Positions 19,715-27,743 of a stretch of DNA of 64,000 nucleotides are shown in pieces. Source of the stretch: Alkalimarinus alittae. GTDB lineage: Bacteria; Pseudomonadota; Gammaproteobacteria; Pseudomonadales; Oleiphilaceae. Every line of letters begins with the position of its first letter. The first letter of the stretch is position 1. The stretch lies in the NCBI RefSeq assembly GCF_026016465.1, contig NZ_CP100390.1:1464001-1528000 (forward strand), written 5' to 3'. Made by a program: the position numbers and the translations under genes. The notes beneath the pieces are model-generated. The model was given only the letters and a program-made list of their open reading frames with translations, did not search any database and was not told where the DNA came from.

Positions 19715-20620
19715 ATGGAAGGCTTAAGACCCGACAGAGATGAAGTCGACAACTTTCAGCGAAGTCGAAATACGGGCAAGGGGGCTGGAAAGCAAAAAGC
19801 TAACCCAAGTATAAGTGCAGACAAGAAAGGCGCTGCAAAAACAACAGCATCTAAGCCGCCCAAAGCCCCAAAAACCACTAAATCAAGTAGTCCTATGCTT
19901 GTGTGGTTAATGTTGGTCGTTATTGCGGGTGTGGTGTCTTGGTTCGGCTGGGAAAGCTATCAGCAGAAGCAGGTGCTAAAGGCAACTACTGCTGAGCTGC
20001 AAGATGCATTAGTGTTTGTGAGACAAAGTAAGTTGTTAATGGCAAGGCTCGAAGGTGAGTTGAGTGAGACCGGTGCAGAACTGATCGAAAGTGATACTGG
20101 GGCGCAAAAAAAGATGGCATTTCTCGAATCGGAAATTCGTAAGCTTTGGGGTATTGCGTATGACCGAAACAGAAAGGCTATTGCTGCAAATAATGGCGAT
20201 ATAAAGCAGCAGGGTACAGAACTAAAGTCCATTAGTTCAACGGTTAGCAAGCAAGCTAAAGGGGTTGAGGCGCTAGTGAGCAAGGTTGATAGCCTTACCG
20301 CTAAAATAGATAAAGAAACGGCTTCTACTGCAGCGTTGCAGACAGAAGTGTCATTGTTAAGGGAGCAAAACAGTCAGTTGCTGGGTCAGTTGAAATCTAT
20401 TGAGGATGCTTCAGGTAGTGCAATTGCAGAAATTAGACAAAGTATCGATAAACTAAAAGACACCAAAGCGGTTGAAGGCAGAGTTCGTTTAAATGAAGTG
20501 GCTATCGAGGCGATTGATGCATCAAGGTTACAATTGAATGAGCGTATTGTAGCGATAGATCGTCGATTAAATGATCTTCAATTATCAATCAAGTCGTCTC
20601 AACCAACGGCAGCGCCTTAG
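19715..20620 (+). CDS. Bitopic coiled-coil protein of unknown function
   Basis: The family of this 301-residue protein is not recognised. Residues 1-60 are a Lys/Ala/Pro/Ser-rich cytosolic segment, 61-79 a single membrane helix (MLVWLMLVVIAGVVSWFGW), and from about 85 to the end a long heptad-rich coiled coil interrupted once near residue 150. The arrangement suggests a periplasmic rod anchored in the inner membrane, perhaps with an envelope scaffolding role; that is inference. GGAG lies about 8 bases ahead of the ATG. It is divergent from purEK. The next gene starts 60 bases later in the same direction and may be co-transcribed. Confidence 0.75.
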   Translation: MEGLRPDRDEVDNFQRSRNTGKGAGKQKANPSISADKKGAAKTTASKPPKAPKTTKSSSPMLVWLMLVVIAGVVSWFGWESYQQKQVLKATTAELQDALVFVRQSKLLMARLEGELSETGAELIESDTGAQKKMAFLESEIRKLWGIAYDRNRKAIAANNGDIKQQGTELKSISSTVSKQAKGVEALVSKVDSLTAKIDKETASTAALQTEVSLLREQNSQLLGQLKSIEDASGSAIAEIRQSIDKLKDTKAVEGRVRLNEVAIEAIDASRLQLNERIVAIDRRLNDLQLSIKSSQPTAAP

Positions 20621-20680
20621 GCTCATAGAGCCTGTATGCTTGTCTAGTGTAAATACAGAAGACCCTTTAATAGGTGAATA

Positions 20681-21628
20681 ATGACAAAGCATAAATCCGT
20701 TGAGCATTTGCTACAGAAATTGATACAGCAACCTTATCTTAAAGGTGCTGACGATTTACCCCTTGTTGAATGGTATCGGAAGATGAGGGTCGATACTGAA
20801 GGGTTAGAAACCCAAGGACTAAGTGCTCTGCAAGGTGGCTTTTACGCTAATAGTGCGGGTCAGGCATTTGTTTTTGGGTATGAAGTTGCGATACAGCGTT
20901 TAACTGGGTTGGATACTCAGGAATATTTGGCCGCCTTTTGTGTGACAGAAAATAAAAGTGCGCATCCTCAGGCAATGCAGACATCTTTAACTAAAAAGCG
21001 CGATGGGCAATGGATGCTTACTGGGAAAAAAGACTTTGTAACCATGGCTTGTAATGCTAAGTGGCTTCTTGTGGCGGCAAAGTCGGGTCTATCGGGTGAT
21101 GGGCGTAACCAAATCAAGCTCGTTAAAGTGGATGTGTCTGCTTCTGGGGTGGATGTTTTAACGCACCCGCCTTTACCTTTTATTCCTGATGTGAGTCATG
21201 GGGCTGTTACATTCGACTCGGTATTGGTAGAGGGTAAGGATATTTACCCAGGTGATGGTTATGCCAACTTTGTAAAACCATTTCGGTGGTTTGAAGATAT
21301 CAATGTATTTATTTCATTGACAGGGTATCTATTAAAACTAGCGCTGACGAATCAGTGGCCTGTGTCGTCTAAGGTAGAAATTATGTCGATACTGGTAACG
21401 TTAGTAGGCTTGCAGCAGATGGATGCTGATGAGCCAATGGCACATATATTAATGTTTGATCAAGCGGCTAAGCTGGCGTGTTGGCTAGATAACTATGATG
21501 ATGAGTGGGAAGGCGTTAGCTCACCTGTTGCAGCGGCATGGAAGAGGGATCGGGGTATTATGAGTGTAGCCAATTATGCTCGATCTGCGCGATATAAAAA
21601 GGCACTTAGCCGAATGGCGCTTGCTTAA
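20681..21628 (+). CDS. Acyl-CoA-dehydrogenase-like protein, short
   Basis: The 315 residues resemble the N-terminal and middle domains of acyl-CoA dehydrogenases. The segment AAFCVTENKSAHPQAMQTSL followed by KKRDGQWMLTGKKDFVT (about 85-125) corresponds to the FAD/substrate-binding strand region, and VTFDSVLVEGKDIYPGDGY (about 180-200) matches the usual beta-domain exit. The C-terminal four-helix domain is shorter than in classical enzymes (about 380 residues), and no convincing catalytic glutamate can be named by eye. It may be a divergent or inactive member. A GGTGAA site lies ahead of the ATG. The next gene is convergent. Confidence 0.65.
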   Translation: MTKHKSVEHLLQKLIQQPYLKGADDLPLVEWYRKMRVDTEGLETQGLSALQGGFYANSAGQAFVFGYEVAIQRLTGLDTQEYLAAFCVTENKSAHPQAMQTSLTKKRDGQWMLTGKKDFVTMACNAKWLLVAAKSGLSGDGRNQIKLVKVDVSASGVDVLTHPPLPFIPDVSHGAVTFDSVLVEGKDIYPGDGYANFVKPFRWFEDINVFISLTGYLLKLALTNQWPVSSKVEIMSILVTLVGLQQMDADEPMAHILMFDQAAKLACWLDNYDDEWEGVSSPVAAAWKRDRGIMSVANYARSARYKKALSRMALA

Positions 21629-21644
21629 GGTGTATTCGGCTGTT

Positions 21645-21665
21645 CTTTTCTTTTCTTTTCTTTTC
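21645..21665 (+). repeat. CTTTT pentanucleotide tandem repeat
   Basis: Four perfect CTTTT units (21645-21664) plus one further C lie in the 36-base gap between two convergent genes. Slippage here would not alter either product unless it reached the ODP stop codon. The T-rich tract may help termination. Confidence 0.75.
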
Positions 21666-22396
21666 TACTGTATAGCGACGCCCACTTCTAACGCTTCAAA
21701 CCAATCGAGAAACTTCCCGACATTTTCCCCTCTGAATATTCGACCGTGTTGTGGGATCATGATGTCAATGTCTAGTTTTCTAATGCGGCGTATCCAGTCC
21801 TGCTTAGCTCTGTTTGATGGCATCCAGCGCTGGTGGAAGAGCTGCATTTTGTCAATTTGTTCGTTGAAGTCTTCGATCTCAAAAGGTGCATCGGGTGCTT
21901 CAAGTGCAGCGCCTATATCGCCCGAAAAAAGTATTTTAGCGACCGGGTCATAAACATTAAAATTACCCGAAGAATGAAGATAATGAGCGGGGATAAATTG
22001 CAGCTCTATGTTGCCGACTTTAATCGTTCCACCCTGATCTTTAATTGGCGTGTACTCAATATTATTCATTCCAAAATGGCGAACAAAGCCTTCCCAAAGC
22101 CAGGGACAGTGGAGTTTGGCGTTTGGCACTACCTGATCCCATAACCCAAGAGATGAAATAATGTCTGGGTCTTGGTGAGATGCAAATATATGAGTGATAT
22201 GATCTATCGGCACATATTTGAGGGTTGCAGCCAGCATGGGCGCAAATAGCTCTATACCGCCTGGGTCGAGCAAAATTGAATGCTCGCCAGACGTAATTAG
22301 CACTTGGTTGGTATCAATTATTTTTTCCGGCTTTCCTGGGTCTCGGCCAAATATGATCCATCGATGACTTTTATTGTAGAGCGTTGTTGCCAGCAT
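21665..22396 (-). CDS. ODP-type di-iron protein, metallo-beta-lactamase fold
   Basis: This 243-residue protein resembles the metallo-beta-lactamase half of flavodiiron proteins without the flavodoxin. The metal motif reads SHQDPD (H74, D76, D78) in place of HXHXDH, with further ligands H138/H141 (PAHYLHSSGNF), D160 (FSGDIG) and H217 (PQHGRIF). Oxygen-binding di-iron proteins (ODP) of this type bind O2 or NO and have been tied to chemotaxis signalling in spirochaetes. Here the gene follows a short MCP-like gene by 24 bases, which supports an oxygen-sensing role. An ordinary hydrolase or NO reductase-like role is the alternative. Confidence 0.78.
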   Translation of the reverse strand: MLATTLYNKSHRWIIFGRDPGKPEKIIDTNQVLITSGEHSILLDPGGIELFAPMLAATLKYVPIDHITHIFASHQDPDIISSLGLWDQVVPNAKLHCPWLWEGFVRHFGMNNIEYTPIKDQGGTIKVGNIELQFIPAHYLHSSGNFNVYDPVAKILFSGDIGAALEAPDAPFEIEDFNEQIDKMQLFHQRWMPSNRAKQDWIRRIRKLDIDIMIPQHGRIFRGENVGKFLDWFEALEVGVAIQ

Positions 22397-22420
22397 TTTT
22401 AGTTGTTCTCTGTCATAGTG

Positions 22421-23023
22421 TTATCTTGGGGTTCCCAATAATGATATTGAGCGAGAGATGTGCTCTTTAATTTTATTGGCCATTACCTGAATGCTGTCCG
22501 CCATTTCAACTAAATGACCTTGAAATTCACCTGTTCGAACTGCTTCAAGCTTTGAGGTGACCGCGATCACATCAATGGCTCTCATGTGTTGTTGTATTTC
22601 GTCCAGCTTATTGCCTAGATCGTTAATTAATTTGCCGAAATCATAGTTTAGGGATTTTTGCGTGTTGGTGATTTTAGACATAGTAAAGGTGATGTCATTT
22701 TTATAAATAGCGGATTCTGCGAGTTTAAACGCAGTGTTCAGCTTGTTTAAAACGACACTGTTTCTCCACTCGGTCACAGAATGTGTCGATATATCAAGCG
22801 CCATAATGTTAATTGATTTTGCTAAGCTGATGGTTTCGCTTGCTAATTCATCGTAAAAATTTGCGATAACGGCAAGGCCGGCTGCTTGACTGCCCGCCCT
22901 TAAAACGATGGCCCTTGCGTTTTTGGATGAAATAGCAAGTTGTTTAGCGACCTTTTGAGCAAGGTGAAGCTCTGAGGCAATTTGTGCTGCGGCCACTGCT
23001 TGCTTGGCATGATTACCCGACAT
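22421..23023 (-). CDS. Short soluble MCP-like (chemoreceptor signalling) helical protein
   Basis: The 200 residues are nearly all helical with no membrane segment. Around 150-190, DVIAVTSKLEAVRTGEFQGH followed by LVEMADSIQVMANKIKEHI lines up with the MCP signalling tip (NAAIEAARAGE..GRGFAVVADEVR.LAERT). The conserved arginine-glutamate-glycine core is altered, and the coiled coil is much shorter than in a normal receptor. It may report to a chemotaxis kinase or be a CheA-independent sensor partner. It is the upstream gene of a two-gene unit with the ODP-type di-iron protein. No methylation sites or ligand domain can be named. Confidence 0.65.
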   Translation of the reverse strand: MSGNHAKQAVAAAQIASELHLAQKVAKQLAISSKNARAIVLRAGSQAAGLAVIANFYDELASETISLAKSINIMALDISTHSVTEWRNSVVLNKLNTAFKLAESAIYKNDITFTMSKITNTQKSLNYDFGKLINDLGNKLDEIQQHMRAIDVIAVTSKLEAVRTGEFQGHLVEMADSIQVMANKIKEHISRSISLLGTPR

Positions 23024-23136
23024 AAAACAATGACCTTTAAATTATTGCTGTGCTGCTCATTATGCTGATGATAACCCACAACCTATAACTAGCGTTTTTT
23101 CAAGTATAGACGAAGGTTTTTGGTTGCATAGTTTTT

Positions 23137-23178
23137 GGTAGTCGGTAGTCGGTAGTCGGTAGTCGGTAGTGGGTAGTG
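23137..23178 (+). repeat. 7-bp tandem repeat (GGTAGTC), six units
   Basis: Four perfect GGTAGTC units are followed by two GGTAGTG units. They lie in the 365-base gap between the divergent MCP-like and lipoprotein genes. Nothing else recognisable lies in that gap. Copy number is likely to vary by slippage. Confidence 0.9.
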
Positions 23179-23388
23179 GGTTGTTGAGTTGATGGCTGAA
23201 ATGTAATGCAACGATTTCTGTCTTGTTAAAGGTTAATATTCTCGAATTGTTTCAAAATGTATCCTATGACTTGAGGTGCTTCTCAATTTTTGCATCATAA
23301 GTTTGTTAATATGGGCAGATTACCGCTAATGCTGTAACTAAATCTAACTAGAAAAGTATTAGTGCTTAGATCTTGGAGTTTACTTAAT

Positions 23389-24291
23389 ATGTTAAAAAGA
23401 ATTTTACAAATTGCATTTGTTGCAGTCATTGTCACTTTTCAGACAGGTTGTTTGTATATGGCGTTTGAAAAGCACGGCGGCGCTTTTTTGGTGTCTGTAA
23501 CGGGGGAGCAGTTTGTGCATATCCCTAATGACCAGTGGGACTCGACAAATAATGCGATGGTTTATTTTTATCGCCCCGATAGTCGTTGGGCTTCGGAAGA
23601 AATTGATGCTCCAAGTGTATTTATCGATGATCATCGTTATGTGAGTCTGCGTGCTAATGGGTTTACGTGGTTAGAGATGGCGCCAGGGCCTAAACAAATA
23701 ACAATGAGAAGGCCGATAGGGTTGTTGCTAGGGTTTGAAGGGATTGGCAGCTTCTCGCTGAGTAAAATAGTAGACGCAGAGTTTGATTTAGAAGCGGGTA
23801 AGGTTTATTACTTCCGTTACTCAGAAATACAAGCACCATCACAGCCTAATCCTGATTTAGACCCAGAAGATACCTTGGCTCAAGGTGATATGCAGCTAGT
23901 CTCGCGTGATGTGGCGATTAAAGAAATAGTAAAAACTCGTTTTATTGAGAATGAACCCCCTTTTGCTAAAAACTCAGCCGGTACGTCTATTGTTGAGCAA
24001 AATAAAAAAGACGCCTATGAAAAAGAAAAGGCAAGATTAGAGCTCGCTAAAGAAGAAGAGTTGGAACAGTTAAAAGCGGATGGTCACTGGAAAAGCACTA
24101 AGTGGTATTGGCCGTTCGGTGGAGGCCCAACAAAACGAACTGAAGCCGATATCGAGCTCAAAGAACTTGAAAAAGAACGAGAGAATTACTTGTTAGCACT
24201 GGCGGCAGAAGAGAATAAAGGGAAGACAAAGTGGTGGTGGCCGTTTGGTAATAAGCAGCAAGAAGAAGAGCCGCAGCAAGAAGCGTTGTAA
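23389..24291 (+). CDS. Lipoprotein, DUF2846-like, with repeated Trp-rich motif
   Basis: This 300-residue protein has a lipoprotein signal peptide ending in TGC (Cys21). Residues about 30-170 contain MVYFYRPDSRW, PSVFIDDHRYVSLRANGF and KVYYFRYSEI, the layout of DUF2846-like envelope lipoproteins. The C-terminal third is a charged coiled coil carrying two copies of a Trp-rich motif, KSTKWYWPFGG and GKTKWWWPFGN, about 50 residues apart. I know of no function for them. The ATG at 23389 is chosen because GGAG precedes it and the lipobox then sits at the usual distance. The small gene after it starts 28 bases downstream. Confidence 0.75.
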   Translation: MLKRILQIAFVAVIVTFQTGCLYMAFEKHGGAFLVSVTGEQFVHIPNDQWDSTNNAMVYFYRPDSRWASEEIDAPSVFIDDHRYVSLRANGFTWLEMAPGPKQITMRRPIGLLLGFEGIGSFSLSKIVDAEFDLEAGKVYYFRYSEIQAPSQPNPDLDPEDTLAQGDMQLVSRDVAIKEIVKTRFIENEPPFAKNSAGTSIVEQNKKDAYEKEKARLELAKEEELEQLKADGHWKSTKWYWPFGGGPTKRTEADIELKELEKERENYLLALAAEENKGKTKWWWPFGNKQQEEEPQQEAL

Positions 24292-24319
24292 GGATATATA
24301 GTGTGTTGTGGAGAGTGTT

Positions 24320-24709
24320 ATGAGTGTAAAACGTGTAATTGCAGATCGACTAGAGAAGGCTCGAGAATTTGCAGATAGTGTGAGAGCTGTATATGAAGAT
24401 GCGTACAGTAAAGCAGACGAGCTACGAAAGGGGGGGGGCAATGAGCTCATAAAAGAGATTCACCCTGCAGTAAAGACAACTCTTGAAGGTGGATATCAAC
24501 GAGCTCAAACGGCGTTGGATGACTTTAATCAGTCATTGGCAGATAAGGCGATCCCTTCTTTTAGAAAAAGTGCTGTATCTAGAGAGCAGTTGGAGCAAAA
24601 AGCAAAGGGTGCACAGAAAAAGTCGGTTAAAGGTAAGACAAAAGCTTCACAGCAGAAGAATGGTAGCTCTAGTAGCAAAGCGACTCAGAGTGTTCGGTCG
24701 AAAAAGTAG
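24320..24709 (+). CDS. Small basic Lys/Ser-rich protein with G9 tract in its gene
   Basis: This is a 129-residue protein of no recognised family. The first 85 residues form amphipathic helices, phasin-like in general look. The last 40 are a disordered Lys/Ser/Gln-rich tail, similar in composition to AlgP-type or histone-like tails. Codons 37-40 include a run of nine G (24430-24438), a site where slippage would shift the frame. The ATG at 24320 is preferred because GGAG lies about 6 bases before it. It follows the lipoprotein gene closely and probably shares its transcript. Confidence 0.6.
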   Translation: MSVKRVIADRLEKAREFADSVRAVYEDAYSKADELRKGGGNELIKEIHPAVKTTLEGGYQRAQTALDDFNQSLADKAIPSFRKSAVSREQLEQKAKGAQKKSVKGKTKASQQKNGSSSSKATQSVRSKK

Positions 24710-24800
24710 CTAAGCGGGTGCAGTGATGAGTTTATAGTGACCCCCCTTACATTTATATGCAGGGAGGGTATTGTTTATGTCTGTGTAAGCGATTGTGGGT

Positions 24801-25028
24801 CTAGTTAGAGCGCGTGTAAGTCATCTTGCTGAGTTGATTTAATATATTAACTCTAGCGTCAATCATATCTTGATAGGTCTTTATTAGGCTCTCTTGACCT
24901 TTTAATGAGGCACGTTTAATGATTATTAGACGTCTTTCGTAAAGGTTGATTTCTTCTGATAGCATTTTTTTTACAATATCGACCTGATAATGCCTACCTT
25001 GAAAGTGAATTTCTTGCGGACGTCCCAT
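24801..25028 (-). CDS. Small conserved-looking helical protein, unknown
   Basis: The 75 residues begin MGRPQEIHFQGRHYQVDIVKKML and then form one long helix with a mildly heptad pattern. It has no membrane segment or cysteine. AAGGAGAG is placed ideally ahead of the ATG, which is the main reason to believe it is translated. The family is not recognised. It is convergent with the small basic gene and faces away from the tRNA cluster. Confidence 0.6.
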   Translation of the reverse strand: MGRPQEIHFQGRHYQVDIVKKMLSEEINLYERRLIIIKRASLKGQESLIKTYQDMIDARVNILNQLSKMTYTRSN

Positions 25029-25281
25029 TTTTCTCTCCTTGTCTATTTACTTGGCTTTGCCAGTTTCCATTCGTGATGAATCCTGTGGTTACTCTCTTGA
25101 GACGTATCAGTATCTGACCTTTTAAAATATAGACAGGGTATAAAGTATTTACCAGTCGACTCTATAATTTATTCGGTAGGTAAAAGGTCTTCTTAGTCGC
25201 TTAAAATATAAGCAATTATTCGGTTTTTTTAACTATTTTTAAAAATAGGCCTCTTTTTTTATAAAAGTTGTAAGAATGCAT

Positions 25282-25309
25282 TTGACACTCTGCCAAGAAT
25301 CAGTAGAAT
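25282..25309 (+). promoter_or_regulatory. Sigma-70 promoter of the tRNA-Val/Asp operon
   Basis: A perfect -35 TTGACA (25282-25287), a 16-base spacer and -10 TAGAAT (25304-25309) are followed by a GCGC discriminator. A GC-rich discriminator is typical of stringently controlled stable-RNA promoters. The first tRNA starts 22 bases after the -10. Confidence 0.85.
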
Positions 25310-25330
25310 GCGCATCTCCAATACGGGTTG

Positions 25331-25406
25331 GGGTGGTTAGCTCAGCTGGGAGAGCATCGCCCTTACAAGGCGAGGGTCACAGGTTCGATCCCTGTACCAC
25401 CCACCA
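25331..25406 (+). tRNA. tRNA-Val (anticodon TAC), copy 1
   Basis: It is 76 bases with CCA encoded. The acceptor arm GGGTGGT/ACCACCC, the D-arm GCTCAGCTGGGAGAGC, anticodon loop CTTACAA and T-loop TTCGATC are all in place. It is identical to copy 2 at 25536. Confidence 0.97.
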
Positions 25407-25440
25407 ATATTGGATAAAGTGAATGTTTTGATGTTGTTGC

Positions 25441-25517
25441 GGACCGGTAGTTCAGTTGGTTAGAATACCGGCCTGTCACGCCGGGGGTCGCGGGTTCGAG
25501 TCCCGTCCGGTCCGCCA
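25441..25517 (+). tRNA. tRNA-Asp (anticodon GTC), copy 1
   Basis: It is 77 bases with CCA encoded. The acceptor arm GGACCGG/CCGGTCC, anticodon loop CTGTCAC and T-loop TTCGAGT are normal. It is identical to copy 2 at 25647. Confidence 0.97.
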
Positions 25518-25535
25518 ATTAATAAACAATCCACT

Positions 25536-25611
25536 GGGTGGTTAGCTCAGCTGGGAGAGCATCGCCCTTACAAGGCGAGGGTCACAGGTTCGATCCCTGT
25601 ACCACCCACCA
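25536..25611 (+). tRNA. tRNA-Val (anticodon TAC), copy 2
   Basis: It is an exact repeat of the tRNA-Val at 25331, 18 bases after tRNA-Asp copy 1. It shows a tandem duplication of the Val-Asp pair. Confidence 0.97.
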
Positions 25612-25646
25612 ATTTAGTATAAAAGCTAAATATTAAAATTTGATGC

Positions 25647-25723
25647 GGACCGGTAGTTCAGTTGGTTAGAATACCGGCCTGTCACGCCGGGGGTCGCGGG
25701 TTCGAGTCCCGTCCGGTCCGCCA
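25647..25723 (+). tRNA. tRNA-Asp (anticodon GTC), copy 2
   Basis: It is an exact repeat of the tRNA-Asp at 25441 and the last gene of the four-tRNA cluster. No strong terminator hairpin is obvious right after it. Confidence 0.97.
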
Positions 25724-25950
25724 TTAAAATTTTATCCAGTCAGCATATCTGTAGCTAAATTCTTTTGTTTATCTTCGATGTAATAAAACTTTAATATTAG
25801 TTTAATTTTTCTGAAATACTCTTCTATTACACTTTCTATCATCAAGCAGCGATTGTCTCACCTCAGTAATGCTTACTGCTTGTAGTATGTGTTTGAACGG
25901 GCTTAATAAAGTCGTTCATTTAATAAAAAATTGTATAAAGAGAAAAAATT

Positions 25951-26034
25951 ATGAGTGATTACGAAGACGATATTCTAGAGTTAATGTTTGATGAGATGGA
26001 TGATGATGAAATTGATGATGCCGTAGAGATGTAG
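25951..26034 (+). CDS. Possible acidic 27-residue small protein
   Basis: The ORF reads MSDYEDDILELMFDEMDDDE and continues acidic to its stop, with 14 Asp/Glu of 27 residues. AAAGAG lies about 9 bases upstream. There is no other support, and such a composition can arise from GAT-rich DNA by chance. It sits alone between the tRNA cluster and the next gene. Confidence 0.3.
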   Translation: MSDYEDDILELMFDEMDDDEIDDAVEM

Positions 26035-26403
26035 GCATCCATAATTTAAGTGAGTGTTTCCTTTCTTGTTATTTTCTGAGTATTTCCTTACTTTTTGTTA
26101 TCCCTGCCCACTTTAAAGCTTGGCTATTTGTAAATTTTATAAGATGTACAGCTTTAGAGTGCTGCTGACAGCCCTGTCGTATCTAGTCGATTTATTCCTA
26201 TGCGTTTTATCTCGCTGAAATTCAGGTTCGAGCAAAGTGTGCCAATTATTTTTTGACTAAGATTTGTTAGCATGCATGGCGCATCACAGTGATAGGTTGT
26301 GATCTGTTCTAAACTATAGTTTAAATCAATGTTGAATTAGCATGATTGGCGCAAACGGCATTGGTGTTACACTTGCAACTATTATGTGAATTTTGAGGAA
26401 GTT
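26035..26403 (+). other. Gene-free stretch upstream of the coiled-coil/Cys protein gene
   Basis: I see no convincing ORF, RNA gene or repeat here. It presumably contains the promoter of the following gene, but no -35/-10 pair is clear enough to call. Confidence 0.5.
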
Positions 26404-27714
26404 ATGGGAAGTCTGAAGTCGGATACATCTGTTGCCGTTTTTTTCATGGAAGGTAATACGGTTAGTCGGCAGATGTTGTTTTCTGAATTCGAGGCAATCT
26501 TGGATGGTTATGTCGGTTTATCAGATATGGCAGATAAAGAAGCCAAAGCCGTCTATGTGGTTGTAAATGGTCAGTTGCAAGTTGAGGCGTTGGTATTCTT
26601 CTTAATTTATTTTGATGATGAAGGTCGCGCTGACCCCGAGTGGAATATTCCTATTGAGCGGTTAGCGTCTATTTCTGGTGGTGGCCCCGATATGGGGGGC
26701 GGAGCCATTCGGCTATCTTGTCGAAGTCAGTGTTCTATTAATTGGCATCAAAAGGAGTTGTGGGACCCGGATATGACGCCCGGCTCTAGCCACTTTGCCG
26801 CTATTAAAAAGGCAGTAGAAAAGAATCGTTTGGGGTTTAAGAGCGTTAGTGTTGAAGAAAATGTGCCGACACTTCAGCCGTTTGAAGCTGACTTAATTCC
26901 AACGATTACCACCAAAGTTGATAGTGAGGCGGATGACACAGAACATCGTTTAAAGCTTGCACGTTTGATCAAAAACCAACGTTTAAGAATTAAAACGCTT
27001 GAGTCACACCGGCAGGCTCAGAAAGAAGAGTTTCAACGGCAGAATACATTACAGTCTCAAGCATATAAAACAAGAATCCAGAACCTTGAGTTAAGCGTTG
27101 AAAAACTAAAAGTAATTAATGAGCAGTTGCAAGAAAAACTCTTTAATCGAAATCAGCAATTTCTGGGCCTTCAAGACAAAGTGTCTAATCAAACCACGCA
27201 TCTATCTGATCTCGAAGATAAGCTCAAGCATGCGGAGGTAGCCGAAATTGAAGGGCTAGAGAGGCAGAAGCTTGAAGCAGAGTTAGTTATCTTAAAAGAG
27301 CAGCTGGATAGACGTGATATAGAGGCTGTTTACCGAGAAGAGAAACAAGAGTTGTTGCGTGCGGAGCTAGAAGAGCTGAAAGCGACAACAGAGCAAACTG
27401 AGCGTGAAAGCATGATGGCCAAATTGCAAGAGCTGGAGGTTGTGTTTGTGGCGTATCACCCAGGGGCAGGTCATGTCACGGTGCCATTCTCAGATATTTA
27501 TCGATATGTTGAAAGCCCATTAAAATATGTGGCCTCTAAGTGTTATGTGACAGAGGAGGTCTATAAGAAGTGGCTAGACCATCAAGACAACCCTGTTTGT
27601 TGCTACAAGAAAGGTGATGGCGAATTGTGTGGGGCATCGCTTAAGTTAATTAGCAATCCAGGTGATTTTGAGGAAGGGGTTAGTGATCATTGTTCGAGAC
27701 ACCGAGTTGATTAA
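26404..27714 (+). CDS. Coiled-coil protein with C-terminal Cys/His cluster, unknown
   Basis: This 436-residue protein has three parts. Residues 1-140 are a globular domain opening GSLKSDTSVAVFFMEGN and including NIPIERLASISGGGPDMGGG. About 170-350 is a long coiled coil beginning HRLKLARLIKNQRLRIKTLE. The last 90 residues carry a possible metal site: PVCCYKKGDGELCGASL, then DHCSRH. The family is not known to me, and I infer a cytosolic scaffold or DNA-associated role only loosely. The ATG at 26404 has GAGGAAG 5 bases ahead and is much better than the GTG 18 bases upstream. The PLP enzyme gene follows after 29 bases. Confidence 0.7.
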   Translation: MGSLKSDTSVAVFFMEGNTVSRQMLFSEFEAILDGYVGLSDMADKEAKAVYVVVNGQLQVEALVFFLIYFDDEGRADPEWNIPIERLASISGGGPDMGGGAIRLSCRSQCSINWHQKELWDPDMTPGSSHFAAIKKAVEKNRLGFKSVSVEENVPTLQPFEADLIPTITTKVDSEADDTEHRLKLARLIKNQRLRIKTLESHRQAQKEEFQRQNTLQSQAYKTRIQNLELSVEKLKVINEQLQEKLFNRNQQFLGLQDKVSNQTTHLSDLEDKLKHAEVAEIEGLERQKLEAELVILKEQLDRRDIEAVYREEKQELLRAELEELKATTEQTERESMMAKLQELEVVFVAYHPGAGHVTVPFSDIYRYVESPLKYVASKCYVTEEVYKKWLDHQDNPVCCYKKGDGELCGASLKLISNPGDFEEGVSDHCSRHRVD

Positions 27715-27743
27715 GCGACAACGAAATGCGGTGAGCGAGCGTT

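Noticed and set aside
23137-23178. CRISPR array
   Set aside because: Units are 7 bp and contiguous without spacers, so it is a simple tandem repeat. No cas genes or spaced direct repeats were seen anywhere in the window.
24483-24713. Alternative 76-codon frame in the small Lys/Ser-rich gene
   Set aside because: It lies in another frame of a better-supported gene and has no ribosome site of its own.
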